Source of the DNA: Bacillota bacterium | Lineage (GTDB): Bacteria; Bacillota; Sulfobacillia; JAJZYS01; JAILZS01 | Assembly: GCA_023512375.1 (NCBI GenBank) | Contig: JAILZS010000015.1 | Location: 1 to 52,784 of the forward strand | DNA length: 52,784 bases | Direction of reading: 5' to 3' | Shown: positions 36,215-43,979 of the stretch, in pieces | Position numbering within the stretch: position 1 is the first letter of the stretch | How the letters are laid out: the number at the start of each line of letters is the position of its first letter | Position numbers and translations under genes: made by a program | The notes under the pieces: model-generated | What the model saw: only the letters and a program-made list of their open reading frames with translations | Databases searched by the model: none | What the model was told of the DNA's origin: nothing

Positions 36215-36690
36215 GCCCCGCCCGCAGCGTCCCCGGACGGCTCCTCTCCCGGCTCGGCCTGGGGACGCTTGACGAACCGGATGCGGGTGCCCCTCCCCAC
36301 CTCGCTCGCCACCTCGAGCTCGTCGGTCATGGCGGCGAGGAAGGCGAACCCGAGCCCGAGGTGGCCTTCCAGCGTGGAGAAGTCGGGCCGGCGGGCGCGC
36401 TCCACGTCGGCGATGCCGCGGCCGCGGTCGGCCACGCACACCGCCACGCCCCCCCCGTCCACCTCGACGGCCACCTCCACCTCGCCCCCCTCGGGTCCGT
36501 AGGCGTGCAGGACGGCGTTGCTCACCGCCTCGGACACGGCGATGCGAAGCTCCTCCACCTCCGCCAGCGTGAAGGGCAGCACCGAGGCCGCGCTGGCCAC
36601 CGCGGCGCGGGCGACGGCCACGTTCTCCGGCCGGGCGGGGAAGCGGATGTCGATGCGGTTGACCTCAGCCGCCATTTCGCCCCGGCCCAT
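36211..36690 (-). CDS. spoIIAB: Anti-sigma-F factor SpoIIAB
   Basis: Serine kinase of the Bergerat ATPase fold that binds sigma-F and phosphorylates SpoIIAA. The N box EAVSNAVLHAYG, G1 DRGRGIADVE and G2 GHLGLGFAFLAAM are present. The ATG at 36690 has GGAGG 9 nt upstream; the in-frame ATG at 36675 fits the B. subtilis protein length better. Either start lies inside the end of spoIIAA. Confidence 0.95.
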   Translation of the reverse strand: MGRGEMAAEVNRIDIRFPARPENVAVARAAVASAASVLPFTLAEVEELRIAVSEAVSNAVLHAYGPEGGEVEVAVEVDGGGVAVCVADRGRGIADVERARRPDFSTLEGHLGLGFAFLAAMTDELEVASEVGRGTRIRFVKRPQAEPGEEPSGDAAGGA

Positions 36691-36997
36691 CCTCGCCGTC
36701 CTCCACCGCCACGAGCCGCGTCACCCCGGCCAGGTCCAACAGCGCCCGCACTGTCGGCCGCGGCCGCCGCAGGACCAGGCGCCGCCCCGGGGGCATGCGC
36801 CTCAGCCGCCCCAACAGAACCCCGAGGCCGGACGAATCGAGGAACGTGACGGCCGCCATGTCCACCACGAGGTCGCCGCCGCCCGCCGCCACCGCCTCGT
36901 CCAGGGCACGGCGCAGGCCGGGCGCCGTGCGCACGTCGATCTCCCCCTGGGCCCGCACCACGACGCGGTCGCCCTCGCGCCCCGTCTCGATCCGCAC
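36665..36997 (-). CDS. spoIIAA: Anti-anti-sigma factor SpoIIAA
   Basis: STAS-domain protein of 110 residues. The phosphorylation motif FLDSSGLGVLLGRL carries the serine expected to be phosphorylated at residue 56 (second Ser). The GTG at 36997 with GGTGGGG upstream was chosen; longer forms add a basic unrelated N-terminus. It overlaps spoIIAB by 26 nt (or 11 nt from the internal ATG). Confidence 0.94.
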   Translation of the reverse strand: MRIETGREGDRVVVRAQGEIDVRTAPGLRRALDEAVAAGGGDLVVDMAAVTFLDSSGLGVLLGRLRRMPPGRRLVLRRPRPTVRALLDLAGVTRLVAVEDGEDGPGRNGG

Positions 36998-37084
36998 GCC
37001 CCCACCCCGCTTCCGGGCCAGGGTTCGCTCTCGGCAGCTGCCTTCCCTTGCCCTTCCTCCCCCCTTCGCCGCTTGCCGCAACAA

Positions 37085-37106
37085 GCGGCGGCGGGCCCGC
37101 CGCCGC
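37085..37106 (-). terminator. Perfect 22-bp GC palindrome after groES
   Basis: A GCGGCGGCGGG arm and its exact complement lie 25 nt beyond the groES stop and are followed on the minus strand by TTGTTG. It could end the glutaredoxin-groES transcript before spoIIAA. Confidence 0.5.
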
Positions 37107-37130
37107 GAGCCCGCCGCCGCCTCGTGCCCG

Positions 37131-37403
37131 TCAGGCGACGATCTTGCCCAGGATGTCGCTGCGCTGGAGGATGACGAACGTGTCCCCCTCGATGCGGATC
37201 TCCGACCCGCCGAACTTGGTGAACAGGATGCGGTCGCCGGCGGCGATCACCTTCTGCAGCTCCTCGTCTGTGCCGACGGCCACCACCTCGCCCTCCTGGG
37301 GCTTCTCCTTCGCCGTGTCGGGCAGAATGATCCCGCCCGCGCTGCGCTCCTCCGCCGCCTTGGGCCGGACGAGCACGCGGTCGTCCAACGGCTGCACGGT
37401 CAC
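37131..37403 (-). CDS. groES: Co-chaperonin GroES
   Basis: 90-residue lid protein of the GroEL chaperonin. It shows LDDRVLVRPKAAEERSAGGIILPDTAKEKPQEGEV (mobile loop) and DRILFTKFGGSEIRIEGDTFVIL. Usually followed directly by groEL; here the next gene is spoIIAA, and no groEL is in the window. No CIRCE element is seen upstream. Confidence 0.96.
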   Translation of the reverse strand: MTVQPLDDRVLVRPKAAEERSAGGIILPDTAKEKPQEGEVVAVGTDEELQKVIAAGDRILFTKFGGSEIRIEGDTFVILQRSDILGKIVA

Positions 37404-37438
37404 TGACGATCCCTCCCTCGGGTGGGCGCGGGCCGCGC

Positions 37439-37675
37439 CTAGCCGCGCAGACCCAGCGCCTGCACCAGGCGCGGCCGGTCGAAGCCGACGATGATGCGCC
37501 CGTTCACGTCGATCACGGGGACGCCCATCTGGCCCGAGCGGCGCACGACCTCCTGCGCCGCGGCGGCGCTGCGGCTCACGTCCACCTCGCGGAACGGCAC
37601 CGACCGTTCCCGCAGAAAACGCTTGGCGGCGGCGCAGTGCGGGCAGGTGGGCGTGGTGTAGATGGTGACGGCCAC
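37439..37675 (-). CDS. Glutaredoxin-family protein
   Basis: 78-residue thioredoxin-fold protein with the redox motif CPHC in YTTPTCPHCAAAKRFL, a cis-Pro in MGVPVIDVNGRIIVGFD, and no other domain. GTG 37675 has TGGGAGGG 6 nt upstream; the frame runs further back but into the promoter. Its promoter carries a CsoR-like operator, suggesting control by copper or sulfur/thiol stress. Confidence 0.9.
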   Translation of the reverse strand: MAVTIYTTPTCPHCAAAKRFLRERSVPFREVDVSRSAAAAQEVVRRSGQMGVPVIDVNGRIIVGFDRPRLVQALGLRG

Positions 37676-37706
37676 CCCGATCCCTCCCAGTTGCGTGTCC
37701 GGGGAG

Positions 37707-37735
37707 ATCCTAGTATACCCCCGTGGGTATGTCAA
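37707..37735 (-). promoter_or_regulatory. Sigma-A promoter with CsoR-like operator, inside dacF
   Basis: On the minus strand, a perfect TTGACA (37730-37735), 17 nt, TAGGAT (37707-37712). The spacer is filled by the palindrome ATACCCCCGTGGGTAT (37715-37730), close to operators of the CsoR/CstR repressor family. The whole element overlaps the last codons of dacF. No csoR-like gene lies in the window. Confidence 0.65.
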
Positions 37736-38948
37736 GGCGCGAGGGCGCCCCCGCCGCCCTCGCCGCGCCGCGCCACCACGCCGTCAGACGGCGCACCACA
37801 TCCCAGGCCGTAGCCCGCGGCACGGCGGTCAGCGCCACCACCGCCACCTGCCGCACCCCGTCGGGTCCCTCCACCGTGAGGCTGCCCAGGTGCTGGCCGG
37901 CGCGAACCGGCGCCTCGGCGGCGGAGGTCAGCCGCAACCGGCGCGCCCACTGCGCCTTCTCCCCCCGCGGCAGGGCGAAGGCCACGTCGTGCGCCGGTCC
38001 CACCGCCACCCAGGCCGCCCGCCCGCCCCGCACCGCCACTTGCGCCAGCGGCTGCCCCGCTCGGGCGGCGTAAACCGCGCGGTAGTGCGCGAACCCCCAG
38101 TTGAGGAGGGAGGCGGCCGTCTCGAACCGGGCGCGCGAGGTGGGCGCCCCCATGACCACCGCCACCAGGCGCAGACCGTCGCGCCGCGCCGTAGCCGTGA
38201 GGCAGAAGCCGGCCGCCGCCGTGTACCCGGTCTTCAACCCGTCCACCCCGGGAACCTGTCCCAACAGTCGGTTGGTGTTCACCAACCACAGGTGGCCGCC
38301 GCGCCCGTCGCGCAGGCTGCGATCCTCCCGCCGCGAGGTGAGGCGCACGAGTTCGGGCATGCCGGCCGCGTACGCCCCGAGCCGGGCCATGTCCAGGGCC
38401 GTCGTCCGCGTCGCCTGCCCCGGGCCGTCGAGGCCGCTGGCGTTGACGAAGTGCGTGGCGCGCATGCCCAGGCGGGCGGCCATGGCGTTCATCTCCGCCA
38501 CGAACGCGGTCTCGGACCCGGCCAGGTGCTCGGCGATGGCCACGGCGGCGTCGTTCGCGCTCCCCACCGCCACCGCCGTGAGGAGCTGGCCGAAGGGAAG
38601 CACCTCTCCCGGCTCGAGCCAGATCTGCGACCCCCCGGTGCGGTACGCCTCGTCGCTCGCTGCCACCAGGTCCCCCCACCGCACGCGTCCCGAGCGTAGG
38701 GCCTGGACGGCCAGCACCAACGTCATGATCTTCGTCATGCTGGCCGGCGGCCGCACCACGTCGCCGCCGTGCTGGAACAGGACGCGGCCGCTCGCGGCGT
38801 CCGCAAGCACGGCGGAGGGGGCGGCGATCGCCGGCGGCGCGGGCGGCGTCTCGGCCGCCCGCGCCGTCGCCCCTCCCCATGCCAAGGAAGCGGCCAGGCA
38901 TGCCCCGGCCGCCGCGCACCGCCCCGCCGTCCAGCGCCCTCCCAACAT
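37710..38948 (-). CDS. dacF: D-alanyl-D-alanine carboxypeptidase DacF
   Basis: Secreted serine D,D-carboxypeptidase, 412 residues. Signal peptide (about 1-31), active motifs S70-M-T-K73, SAN (130-132) and K239-T-G, and a C-terminal beta domain. Its place beside the spoIIA operon matches B. subtilis dacF, which trims forespore peptidoglycan. Between it and spoIIAA lie glutaredoxin and groES. The last residues LDIPTGVY are encoded by the promoter/operator of the glutaredoxin gene. Confidence 0.94.
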   Translation of the reverse strand: MLGGRWTAGRCAAAGACLAASLAWGGATARAAETPPAPPAIAAPSAVLADAASGRVLFQHGGDVVRPPASMTKIMTLVLAVQALRSGRVRWGDLVAASDEAYRTGGSQIWLEPGEVLPFGQLLTAVAVGSANDAAVAIAEHLAGSETAFVAEMNAMAARLGMRATHFVNASGLDGPGQATRTTALDMARLGAYAAGMPELVRLTSRREDRSLRDGRGGHLWLVNTNRLLGQVPGVDGLKTGYTAAAGFCLTATARRDGLRLVAVVMGAPTSRARFETAASLLNWGFAHYRAVYAARAGQPLAQVAVRGGRAAWVAVGPAHDVAFALPRGEKAQWARRLRLTSAAEAPVRAGQHLGSLTVEGPDGVRQVAVVALTAVPRATAWDVVRRLTAWWRGAARAAGAPSRLDIPTGVY

Positions 38949-38967
38949 ACGACCATCCCCCCGCGCC

Positions 38968-38997
38968 TAGCATGCCGCGGGGGGATAGGCCGTACGC
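38968..38997 (-). promoter_or_regulatory. Candidate sigma-G/F-type promoter of dacF
   Basis: On the minus strand, GCGTA (38993-38997), 18 nt, CATGCTA (38968-38974). The -10 matches CATNNTA; the -35 is one mismatch from GMATR. Confidence 0.5.
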
Positions 38998-39000
38998 GCC

Positions 39001-39936
39001 TCAGGCGCGGGGGTGGCTCTTGGCGTACACCTCGTGCAGGCGACCACGCGTCACGTGGGTGTAGATCTGGGTGGTGGAGATGTCGGCGTGGCCCAGCATC
39101 TCCTGCACCGACCGGAGGTCGGCGCCGTTTTCGAGCAGATGGGTGGCGAACGAGTGGCGCAGGGTGTGGGGCGTGATGGCCTTGGCGATGTGTGCCTTCT
39201 GGGCGTACTTCTTCACGATCTTCCAAAATCCCTGACGCGTCAGCCGCCGGCCGTGGTGGTTGAGGAACAGGCTGCGCCCGCTGTTCGGGCGGGCGAAGCG
39301 GCGGCGGCCGTGCCGCAGGTAGGCGCGCACCGCCTCCACCGCCGCCGCCCCCATGGGGATGATGCGTTCCTTGTTCCCCTTGCCCACGCAGCGCACGAGC
39401 GCCCCCTCGAGGTCGACGTCCTCCGTGTTCAGGGCCGTGAGCTCCGACACCCGGATGCCCGTGGCGTAGAGGAGCTCCAACATGGCGCGGTCGCGCAGTC
39501 CCGGCGCGGTGGAGGCGTCCGGCTGGGCGAGGATGCGTTCCACCTCCTCCACCGTCAGGACGCGGGGAAGGCGCCGCCGAAGGCGGGGTGAGCTGAGGTC
39601 CTCGGTGGGGTCGCGCGCCACCCGGCGCTCGCGCACCAGGAACTGATAGAAGGCGCGCAACGCGGCGAGGCGGCGGGCGATCGTCGCCATGGCCTTCCCC
39701 GTGGACTCCAGCTCCAGGAGGTAGGCGACGACGGTGGCGCGGGACACGCCCTCGCCGTCGTCCTCCCCCTCCGCCGCTGCCGCCCCGCCCGCCGCCGCCC
39801 GGGCAGCGGCGCGGCGCTCCACGTAGGCGGCGAACTGCCTGAGGTCCCGGCCGTACGACTCCAGGGTGTTGGCGGCCAAACCCCGCTCCACCCGCAGGTA
39901 CTCGAGGAATTCCGGCAACCAGTCGGTCTCGAACAT
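39001..39936 (-). CDS. xerD: Tyrosine recombinase XerD
   Basis: Site-specific recombinase resolving chromosome dimers at dif with XerC. The N-terminal SAM-like core-binding domain (about 1-110) has EFLEYLRVERGLAANTLESY. Catalytic residues lie in TGIRVSEL, HTLRHSFATHLLENG, GHADISTTQ and Y292. About 311 residues with an acidic/Ala insert near residue 55. The ATG at 39936 was chosen. It lies beside dacF as in B. subtilis and is preceded by a perfect forespore-type promoter. Confidence 0.95.
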   Translation of the reverse strand: MFETDWLPEFLEYLRVERGLAANTLESYGRDLRQFAAYVERRAAARAAAGGAAAAEGEDDGEGVSRATVVAYLLELESTGKAMATIARRLAALRAFYQFLVRERRVARDPTEDLSSPRLRRRLPRVLTVEEVERILAQPDASTAPGLRDRAMLELLYATGIRVSELTALNTEDVDLEGALVRCVGKGNKERIIPMGAAAVEAVRAYLRHGRRRFARPNSGRSLFLNHHGRRLTRQGFWKIVKKYAQKAHIAKAITPHTLRHSFATHLLENGADLRSVQEMLGHADISTTQIYTHVTRGRLHEVYAKSHPRA

Positions 39937-39968
39937 GGACGACCCCCGACTTCCGACGCTTGTGCCGG

Positions 39969-39998
39969 TAGCATGCCCACCCCGGGCGCGCATTATGC
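39969..39998 (-). promoter_or_regulatory. Sigma-G-type promoter of xerD
   Basis: On the minus strand, GCATA (39994-39998), exactly 18 nt, CATGCTA (39969-39975). Both elements match the B. subtilis sigma-G consensus (GMATR, CATNNTA) fully; sigma-F could also read it. Confidence 0.6.
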
Positions 39999-40023
39999 TT
40001 CCGGCCGCCGGCACGGGCGGCGT

Positions 40024-41142
40024 CTACAGGGCCATGACGGAGGAGAGGGGAGTGTACGGCAGGTCGTGGGCCTCCGCCACCGCTCGGTACGTCACGTGTC
40101 CGGCGACCAGGTTCACGCCCCGGGCCAACGCGGGGTCCTCGGCCAGGGCGCGCTCCACCCCCTTGTCGGCCAAGGCCATGAGGTAGGGCAGGGTGGCGTT
40201 CGTCAGGGCCAGGGTGGAGGTGTGGGGAACGGCGCCCGGCATGTTCGCCACCGAGTAGTGGATGACCCCGTGGCGCACGTAGGTCGGGTCGGCGTGGGTG
40301 GTGACGTGGTCGCAGGTCTCCACCACCCCCCCCTGGTCGATCGCCACATCCACGATCACCGACCCCGGGGACATGGAGGCGACCATCTCCTCCGTGACCA
40401 GGTGCGGGGCCCTGGCCCCGGCCCGGAGCACCGCCCCGATCAGGAGGTCGGCGCGGGCGGTGGCCTCGGCGATGTTGTGGTGGTTTGACATGAGGGTGCG
40501 CACCCGGCCGCCGTACAGGTCGTCCAGGTAGCGCAGGCGCTCGAGGGAGATGTCGATGACGGTGACGTCCGCCCCCATGCCCAGGGCGATGGTGGCGGCG
40601 TTCTGGCCCACCACGCCGCCCCCGATGATCACCACCCGCGCTGGCAACACCCCGGGCACACCGCCGAGGAGGATCCCCTTGCCCCCGTACGGGCGCTCCA
40701 GGAACTGGGCGCCGACTTGCGTAGCCATGCGGCCCGCCACCTCGCTCATGGGCGTGAGCAGGGGGAGCGAACCGTCGGCGAGCTGCACCGTCTCGTAGGC
40801 GATGGCCGTCACGCCGCGATCGAGCAGGCCCTTGGTGAGGGCGAGGTCTGGGGCGAGGTGGAGGTAGGTGTAGAGCACCTGGCCCTCGCGGTAGAAAGCG
40901 TATTCGTCCGGCTGGGGCTCCTTCACCTTGGCGACGAGGTCGGCCACGGCGTACACTTCCGCCCGGTCCACGATCTGGGCCCCCGCCGCCCGGTACATGG
41001 CGTCGGAGAAGCCGCTCCCCTCTCCCGCCGACCGCTCCACGAGGACGGTGTGGCCGTGCGTGACGAGGGCGTGGGCCCCCGCCGGCGTCAGGGCGACGCG
41101 TTCCTCCTGCGCCTTGGTCTCCTTGGGAACGCCGATGTTCAC
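40024..41142 (-). CDS. ald: Alanine dehydrogenase
   Basis: NAD-dependent oxidative deamination of L-alanine to pyruvate. 372 residues from the GTG at 41142 fits the family (the frame extends 13 residues further). N-terminal [18 protein letters not shown], Rossmann motif [14 protein letters not shown], and [18 protein letters not shown] are typical. In B. subtilis Ald is needed for normal sporulation and alanine is a germinant, which fits its place here. Confidence 0.96.
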   Translation of the reverse strand: MNIGVPKETKAQEERVALTPAGAHALVTHGHTVLVERSAGEGSGFSDAMYRAAGAQIVDRAEVYAVADLVAKVKEPQPDEYAFYREGQVLYTYLHLAPDLALTKGLLDRGVTAIAYETVQLADGSLPLLTPMSEVAGRMATQVGAQFLERPYGGKGILLGGVPGVLPARVVIIGGGVVGQNAATIALGMGADVTVIDISLERLRYLDDLYGGRVRTLMSNHHNIAEATARADLLIGAVLRAGARAPHLVTEEMVASMSPGSVIVDVAIDQGGVVETCDHVTTHADPTYVRHGVIHYSVANMPGAVPHTSTLALTNATLPYLMALADKGVERALAEDPALARGVNLVAGHVTYRAVAEAHDLPYTPLSSVMAL

Positions 41143-41220
41143 GCTCTTGCGCCATCCCTTTTCCGAGTTGTGGCCCCGCATGTGGCCAAGCCCCAGGATA
41201 GCGCAGGGTCGAGGCGGGCG

Positions 41221-41871
41221 TCACGGCGTCGAACCGACCGACGCCCCCGCCCAGCGCAACGCCCATCCGACCGTCGGCGCCGCTACCGTCGCGTCCGCGG
41301 CGGCGGCCAACAGACACGCCGCCGCCGCCCCCGCCAGGGCGGCGGCGTAGGCGGCCAAGGGGCGGTCGGCCCCGTCCCACCGCCGCCTGCCCAGCCGGGT
41401 CAGGGCGGCGGCGGCGAAGACCGTGGCCTCGCCCGCCAGGAAGAGTGCCGCCGGCAGGTCGGCTGCGGCCCCCGCCGCCACGCCGGCCGCAGCCACGGCG
41501 CCGCCGAGCCCGGCGCTGCGCACCAACAGGGCGAGCGCGAAGCCGACGGCCAGGCCGCGCGCCCCCAGGGCGAGGAACACCGCCGGGAGCCCCACCACGG
41601 TGAGCCCCATCAGCCACAGGGCGGCCGCCCAAGCCACGTCTGCGCGCGCCGCCGCCGCCCACAGCGCCGCCCGCGGGTCATGCGCGGCATGCGCCGCCCA
41701 CGCCGACAAGGCGTGCCACAGGGCGAGGCGCTGCCCTTCCGGCAGGAGGCGGGCGGCCGTCGACCCCACCCCCGCGCCCACCCCAAACAGGCACAGGCCG
41801 AGGGCGTACGCCCCCGCGCGGCGGGCGGCGTACGCCCCGAGTCGGCTCCAGGGACGCCGCGCTCCCGGCAT
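41221..41871 (-). CDS. spoIIM: Stage II sporulation protein M
   Basis: Membrane protein of the engulfment complex with SpoIID and SpoIIP, 216 residues and about five helices. Conserved parts include YALGLCLFGVGAGVGS near the N-terminus and a central LTVVGLPAVFLALGARGLAVGFALALLV. The protein is very Ala-rich. Neighbours (Nudix upstream, xerD-dacF downstream) match the B. subtilis locus. spoIID and spoIIP are not in the window. Confidence 0.88.
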   Translation of the reverse strand: MPGARRPWSRLGAYAARRAGAYALGLCLFGVGAGVGSTAARLLPEGQRLALWHALSAWAAHAAHDPRAALWAAAARADVAWAAALWLMGLTVVGLPAVFLALGARGLAVGFALALLVRSAGLGGAVAAAGVAAGAAADLPAALFLAGEATVFAAAALTRLGRRRWDGADRPLAAYAAALAGAAAACLLAAAADATVAAPTVGWALRWAGASVGSTP

Positions 41872-41937
41872 GTCCTCCCCCCTGCCCGTCTACGTGTATG
41901 CGCCCGCCGGGCGGGCCATGCGGCGGGGGGCGGCGGC

Positions 41938-42531
41938 TCAGGTCGCCTCCCGGCGCCACCACGCCAGAGCAGCCAGGGTCTTCAGATCCTCCAGGCGGCC
42001 CCGGGCCAACAGCAGGTCCACCTCCTCCGGCGTCGCCTCCACGGCGGCCAACCACTCGTCGGGGTCGGGACGAGGCGGCCCCGGGACGAGGCCGGTGGCC
42101 ACGTACAGGTGCAGCCACTCGCCGGAGAACCCGGGGGAGGGGAGGAACCTGCCCACGGCCCGCAGGCGGCGGGCCCGCATGCCCGTCTCCTCGGCCAGCT
42201 CCCGCCGGGCGCACGCCGCCGGCGACTCGCCGGGGGAGAGCTTGCCGGCCGGGATCTCCAACACCGCCCGGCCCGCCGCCTGGCGGTACTGCCATACCAG
42301 CACCACCCGCCCCTGGGCGGTGATCGGTAGAATCGCCACCGCCCCGGGATGGTCCACCACCTCCCGCTCGCCCTCGCGTCCGTCGGGCAGCCGCACCCGG
42401 TCGACGTGCAGGCGCACGATCCGGCCCTCGAACCGGACCGACCGCTCCAGCGTCGTCTCGGTCAACCCGGCCGGCGGGGTGAGAAGGCGGGCCGGCAGCC
42501 GCCGGCCCCCCGACCCCTGTCCCGTGCGCAT
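41938..42531 (-). CDS. Nudix hydrolase, ADP-ribose pyrophosphatase type
   Basis: 197 residues. The Nudix box GKLSPGESPAACARRELAEETG follows PAGKL. The substrate part resembles NudF/YqkG, which splits ADP-ribose to AMP and ribose-5-phosphate. In B. subtilis nudF lies next to spoIIM, as here. It is divergent from a short open frame at 42573. Confidence 0.92.
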   Translation of the reverse strand: MRTGQGSGGRRLPARLLTPPAGLTETTLERSVRFEGRIVRLHVDRVRLPDGREGEREVVDHPGAVAILPITAQGRVVLVWQYRQAAGRAVLEIPAGKLSPGESPAACARRELAEETGMRARRLRAVGRFLPSPGFSGEWLHLYVATGLVPGPPRPDPDEWLAAVEATPEEVDLLLARGRLEDLKTLAALAWWRREAT

Positions 42532-42572
42532 GACCGCCCCCCTCCCCGCGTACGCTCCGACCGGGGGATGAC

Positions 42573-42758
42573 ATGTTCGTGCTCTCGACGCCGCGCGCCC
42601 TCGTGGTCGCGGCCAGCGCCCGGGCCGTACGCGCCGCCTGCCGCCGCGTGCGCCGCGACCCCCGGCGCGCCTGGACCCTCGCCCGCCTCCTCGCCGCGGG
42701 CGGCGTCTGCCCCTGGGCCGACGCCGCCCTTCCTGCGCCCGGCGAGGCTCGGCCCTAA
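42573..42758 (+). CDS. Possible small basic protein
   Basis: 61 codons from ATG with GGGGGATG upstream. The product is Arg/Ala-rich, with an amphipathic first half and a short Pro/Ala tail. Its stop codon interlocks with that of the convergent hfq-like gene in one CTAA. I recognise no family, and composition alone could produce such a frame. Confidence 0.3.
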   Translation: MFVLSTPRALVVAASARAVRAACRRVRRDPRRAWTLARLLAAGGVCPWADAALPAPGEARP

Positions 42759-43150
42759 CCCGTCTGCGGCCCGCCCTGCGTGGAGGGCGCCACCCGCACC
42801 GTCGCCCCCTCCCGCCCTGGAGCGGGGCGCGACGCGGCCACGCGCGGCCCCATCCGGATGACCCCGTGCTTCATGAGCAGGATCTGGCCCTGCGGCGTGT
42901 CGACGAGGAACGTGTAGCGCTCCCATGCCCGTAGGTAGCCCTGGATGACGATGCCGTCGAAGCACACGATCTCCAACGGCACCCGCTGGTCGCGGTAGGT
43001 CTCGAACAGGGCGGTCTCCCAGTGGCCGCCCTCCCGTTGCCCCGGCGTCCCCTGCGGAGCCGGGCGCGAAGGCGGGCTACCGCCCGCCGGACGCACTGCC
43101 CCCGGTGCGCGCCGGTGGGCCGACCGCACGAGGTAGCCGTTTCCCGCCAT
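42755..43150 (-). CDS. hfq: Hfq-like RNA chaperone with terminal extensions
   Basis: The central 50 residues show the Sm1 motif QRVPLEIVCFDGIVIQGYL-RAWERYTFLV and Sm2 ILLMKHGVIRM, the KH signature of Hfq hexamers that bind small RNAs and mRNAs. It differs from ordinary Hfq (70-100 residues) by a basic/Gly/Pro-rich N-terminal extension of about 45 residues and a 27-residue tail. ATG 43150 has a strong GGAGGGTG site 6 nt upstream. It follows a conserved unknown gene by a single nucleotide, not miaA as is usual. Confidence 0.78.
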   Translation of the reverse strand: MAGNGYLVRSAHRRAPGAVRPAGGSPPSRPAPQGTPGQREGGHWETALFETYRDQRVPLEIVCFDGIVIQGYLRAWERYTFLVDTPQGQILLMKHGVIRMGPRVAASRPAPGREGATVRVAPSTQGGPQTG

Positions 43151-43151
43151 G

Positions 43152-43904
43152 TCAGGCACCCTCCCCGTCCTCTCCGTCCGCCCGCTCGCCGTACGCCGCC
43201 GCCTCCGCGGCCGCCTCCGGATCGCGCAGCTCCAGGCCTTCGGAGGCGCGGGCGGCGGCGTCGAGGACCGCGCGCAGGACGGCCTCCTCCCGGCTCCCGG
43301 CCTCCACGGCCGCGCCCGCGCACACCTCCTCCCGCCCGGATCGGGCCACGATGAGCGTGCACACCCAGATCGTGTGCTCGCCCTCCCGCACCGACCGCAC
43401 CTGGCCGGGGTCGATGCGCACCGCCTCCGGCAGCGCCTGTTCGAGCGCGGCGGCGGCGGCCTGCACGAGGGCGTTGCGCATGCCGCTTCCGCCCCCGCGC
43501 GCCTCGGCCACCCCCTGGTAGAGCGCCTCGGGGCGGTCGCTGCGCCCTAGGCGCACCGTCACCCATGCCCTGCCGGCGGCGCTGTCCACCTCCAGCGTGT
43601 AGCCCGCGAGGGCCAGGCGGGGGGCGAAGGCGGGCGCCTCCTGGGTGTTCACCTGCGCCAGGCTGATGCGGCGGTGATCGACCAGGATGCCGATCTTGGC
43701 CGCCAACGCGCTTTCGATGTCACGCACCACGCGCTTGGCGGGACGGGAGGTGTCGCCGATGACATGGATGGACTCGATGGCCCCCCAGTCGTTGACCACC
43801 ACCTTGGCGCGCTCCACCCCCGGAACCGAGCGGACGACCGCCTCCACCTCGCTCAAGGGGATGCGGTCGTCCGGCGGGGGCTCGAGATCGCCTGCGCGCG
43901 CCAC
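43152..43904 (-). CDS. Conserved protein of unknown function, co-transcribed with hfq
   Basis: 250 residues, soluble. The N-terminal 90 residues (EAVVRSVPGVERAKVVVNDWGAIESIHVIGD, then KRVVRDIESALAAKIGILVDHRRISLAQ) resemble a compact alpha/beta domain that I recall from other spore-forming Firmicutes without a function. The second half (about 100-205) looks like two repeats of a beta-strand-rich fold, and the end is Ala/Glu-rich. It has its own promoter at 43933-43962. GGAGGAGG lies 6 nt before the GTG start. Confidence 0.7.
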   Translation of the reverse strand: MARAGDLEPPPDDRIPLSEVEAVVRSVPGVERAKVVVNDWGAIESIHVIGDTSRPAKRVVRDIESALAAKIGILVDHRRISLAQVNTQEAPAFAPRLALAGYTLEVDSAAGRAWVTVRLGRSDRPEALYQGVAEARGGGSGMRNALVQAAAAALEQALPEAVRIDPGQVRSVREGEHTIWVCTLIVARSGREEVCAGAAVEAGSREEAVLRAVLDAAARASEGLELRDPEAAAEAAAYGERADGEDGEGA

Positions 43905-43932
43905 GGGCTCCCTCCTCCCATCATTTGGCCGA

Positions 43933-43962
43933 ATTGTACTGCGCCGCGCGAACCGACGGCAA
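43933..43962 (-). promoter_or_regulatory. Candidate sigma-A promoter of the unknown-hfq pair
   Basis: On the minus strand, TTGCCG (43957-43962), 18 nt, TACAAT (43933-43938). The start of transcription would be about 22 nt before the GTG. Confidence 0.55.
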
Positions 43963-43979
43963 GGTTTGCCTCGTTGGCG

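Noticed and set aside
38735-41662. 975-codon minus frame across dacF, xerD, ald and spoIIM
   Set aside because: It passes through four clear genes in other frames and has no domain.
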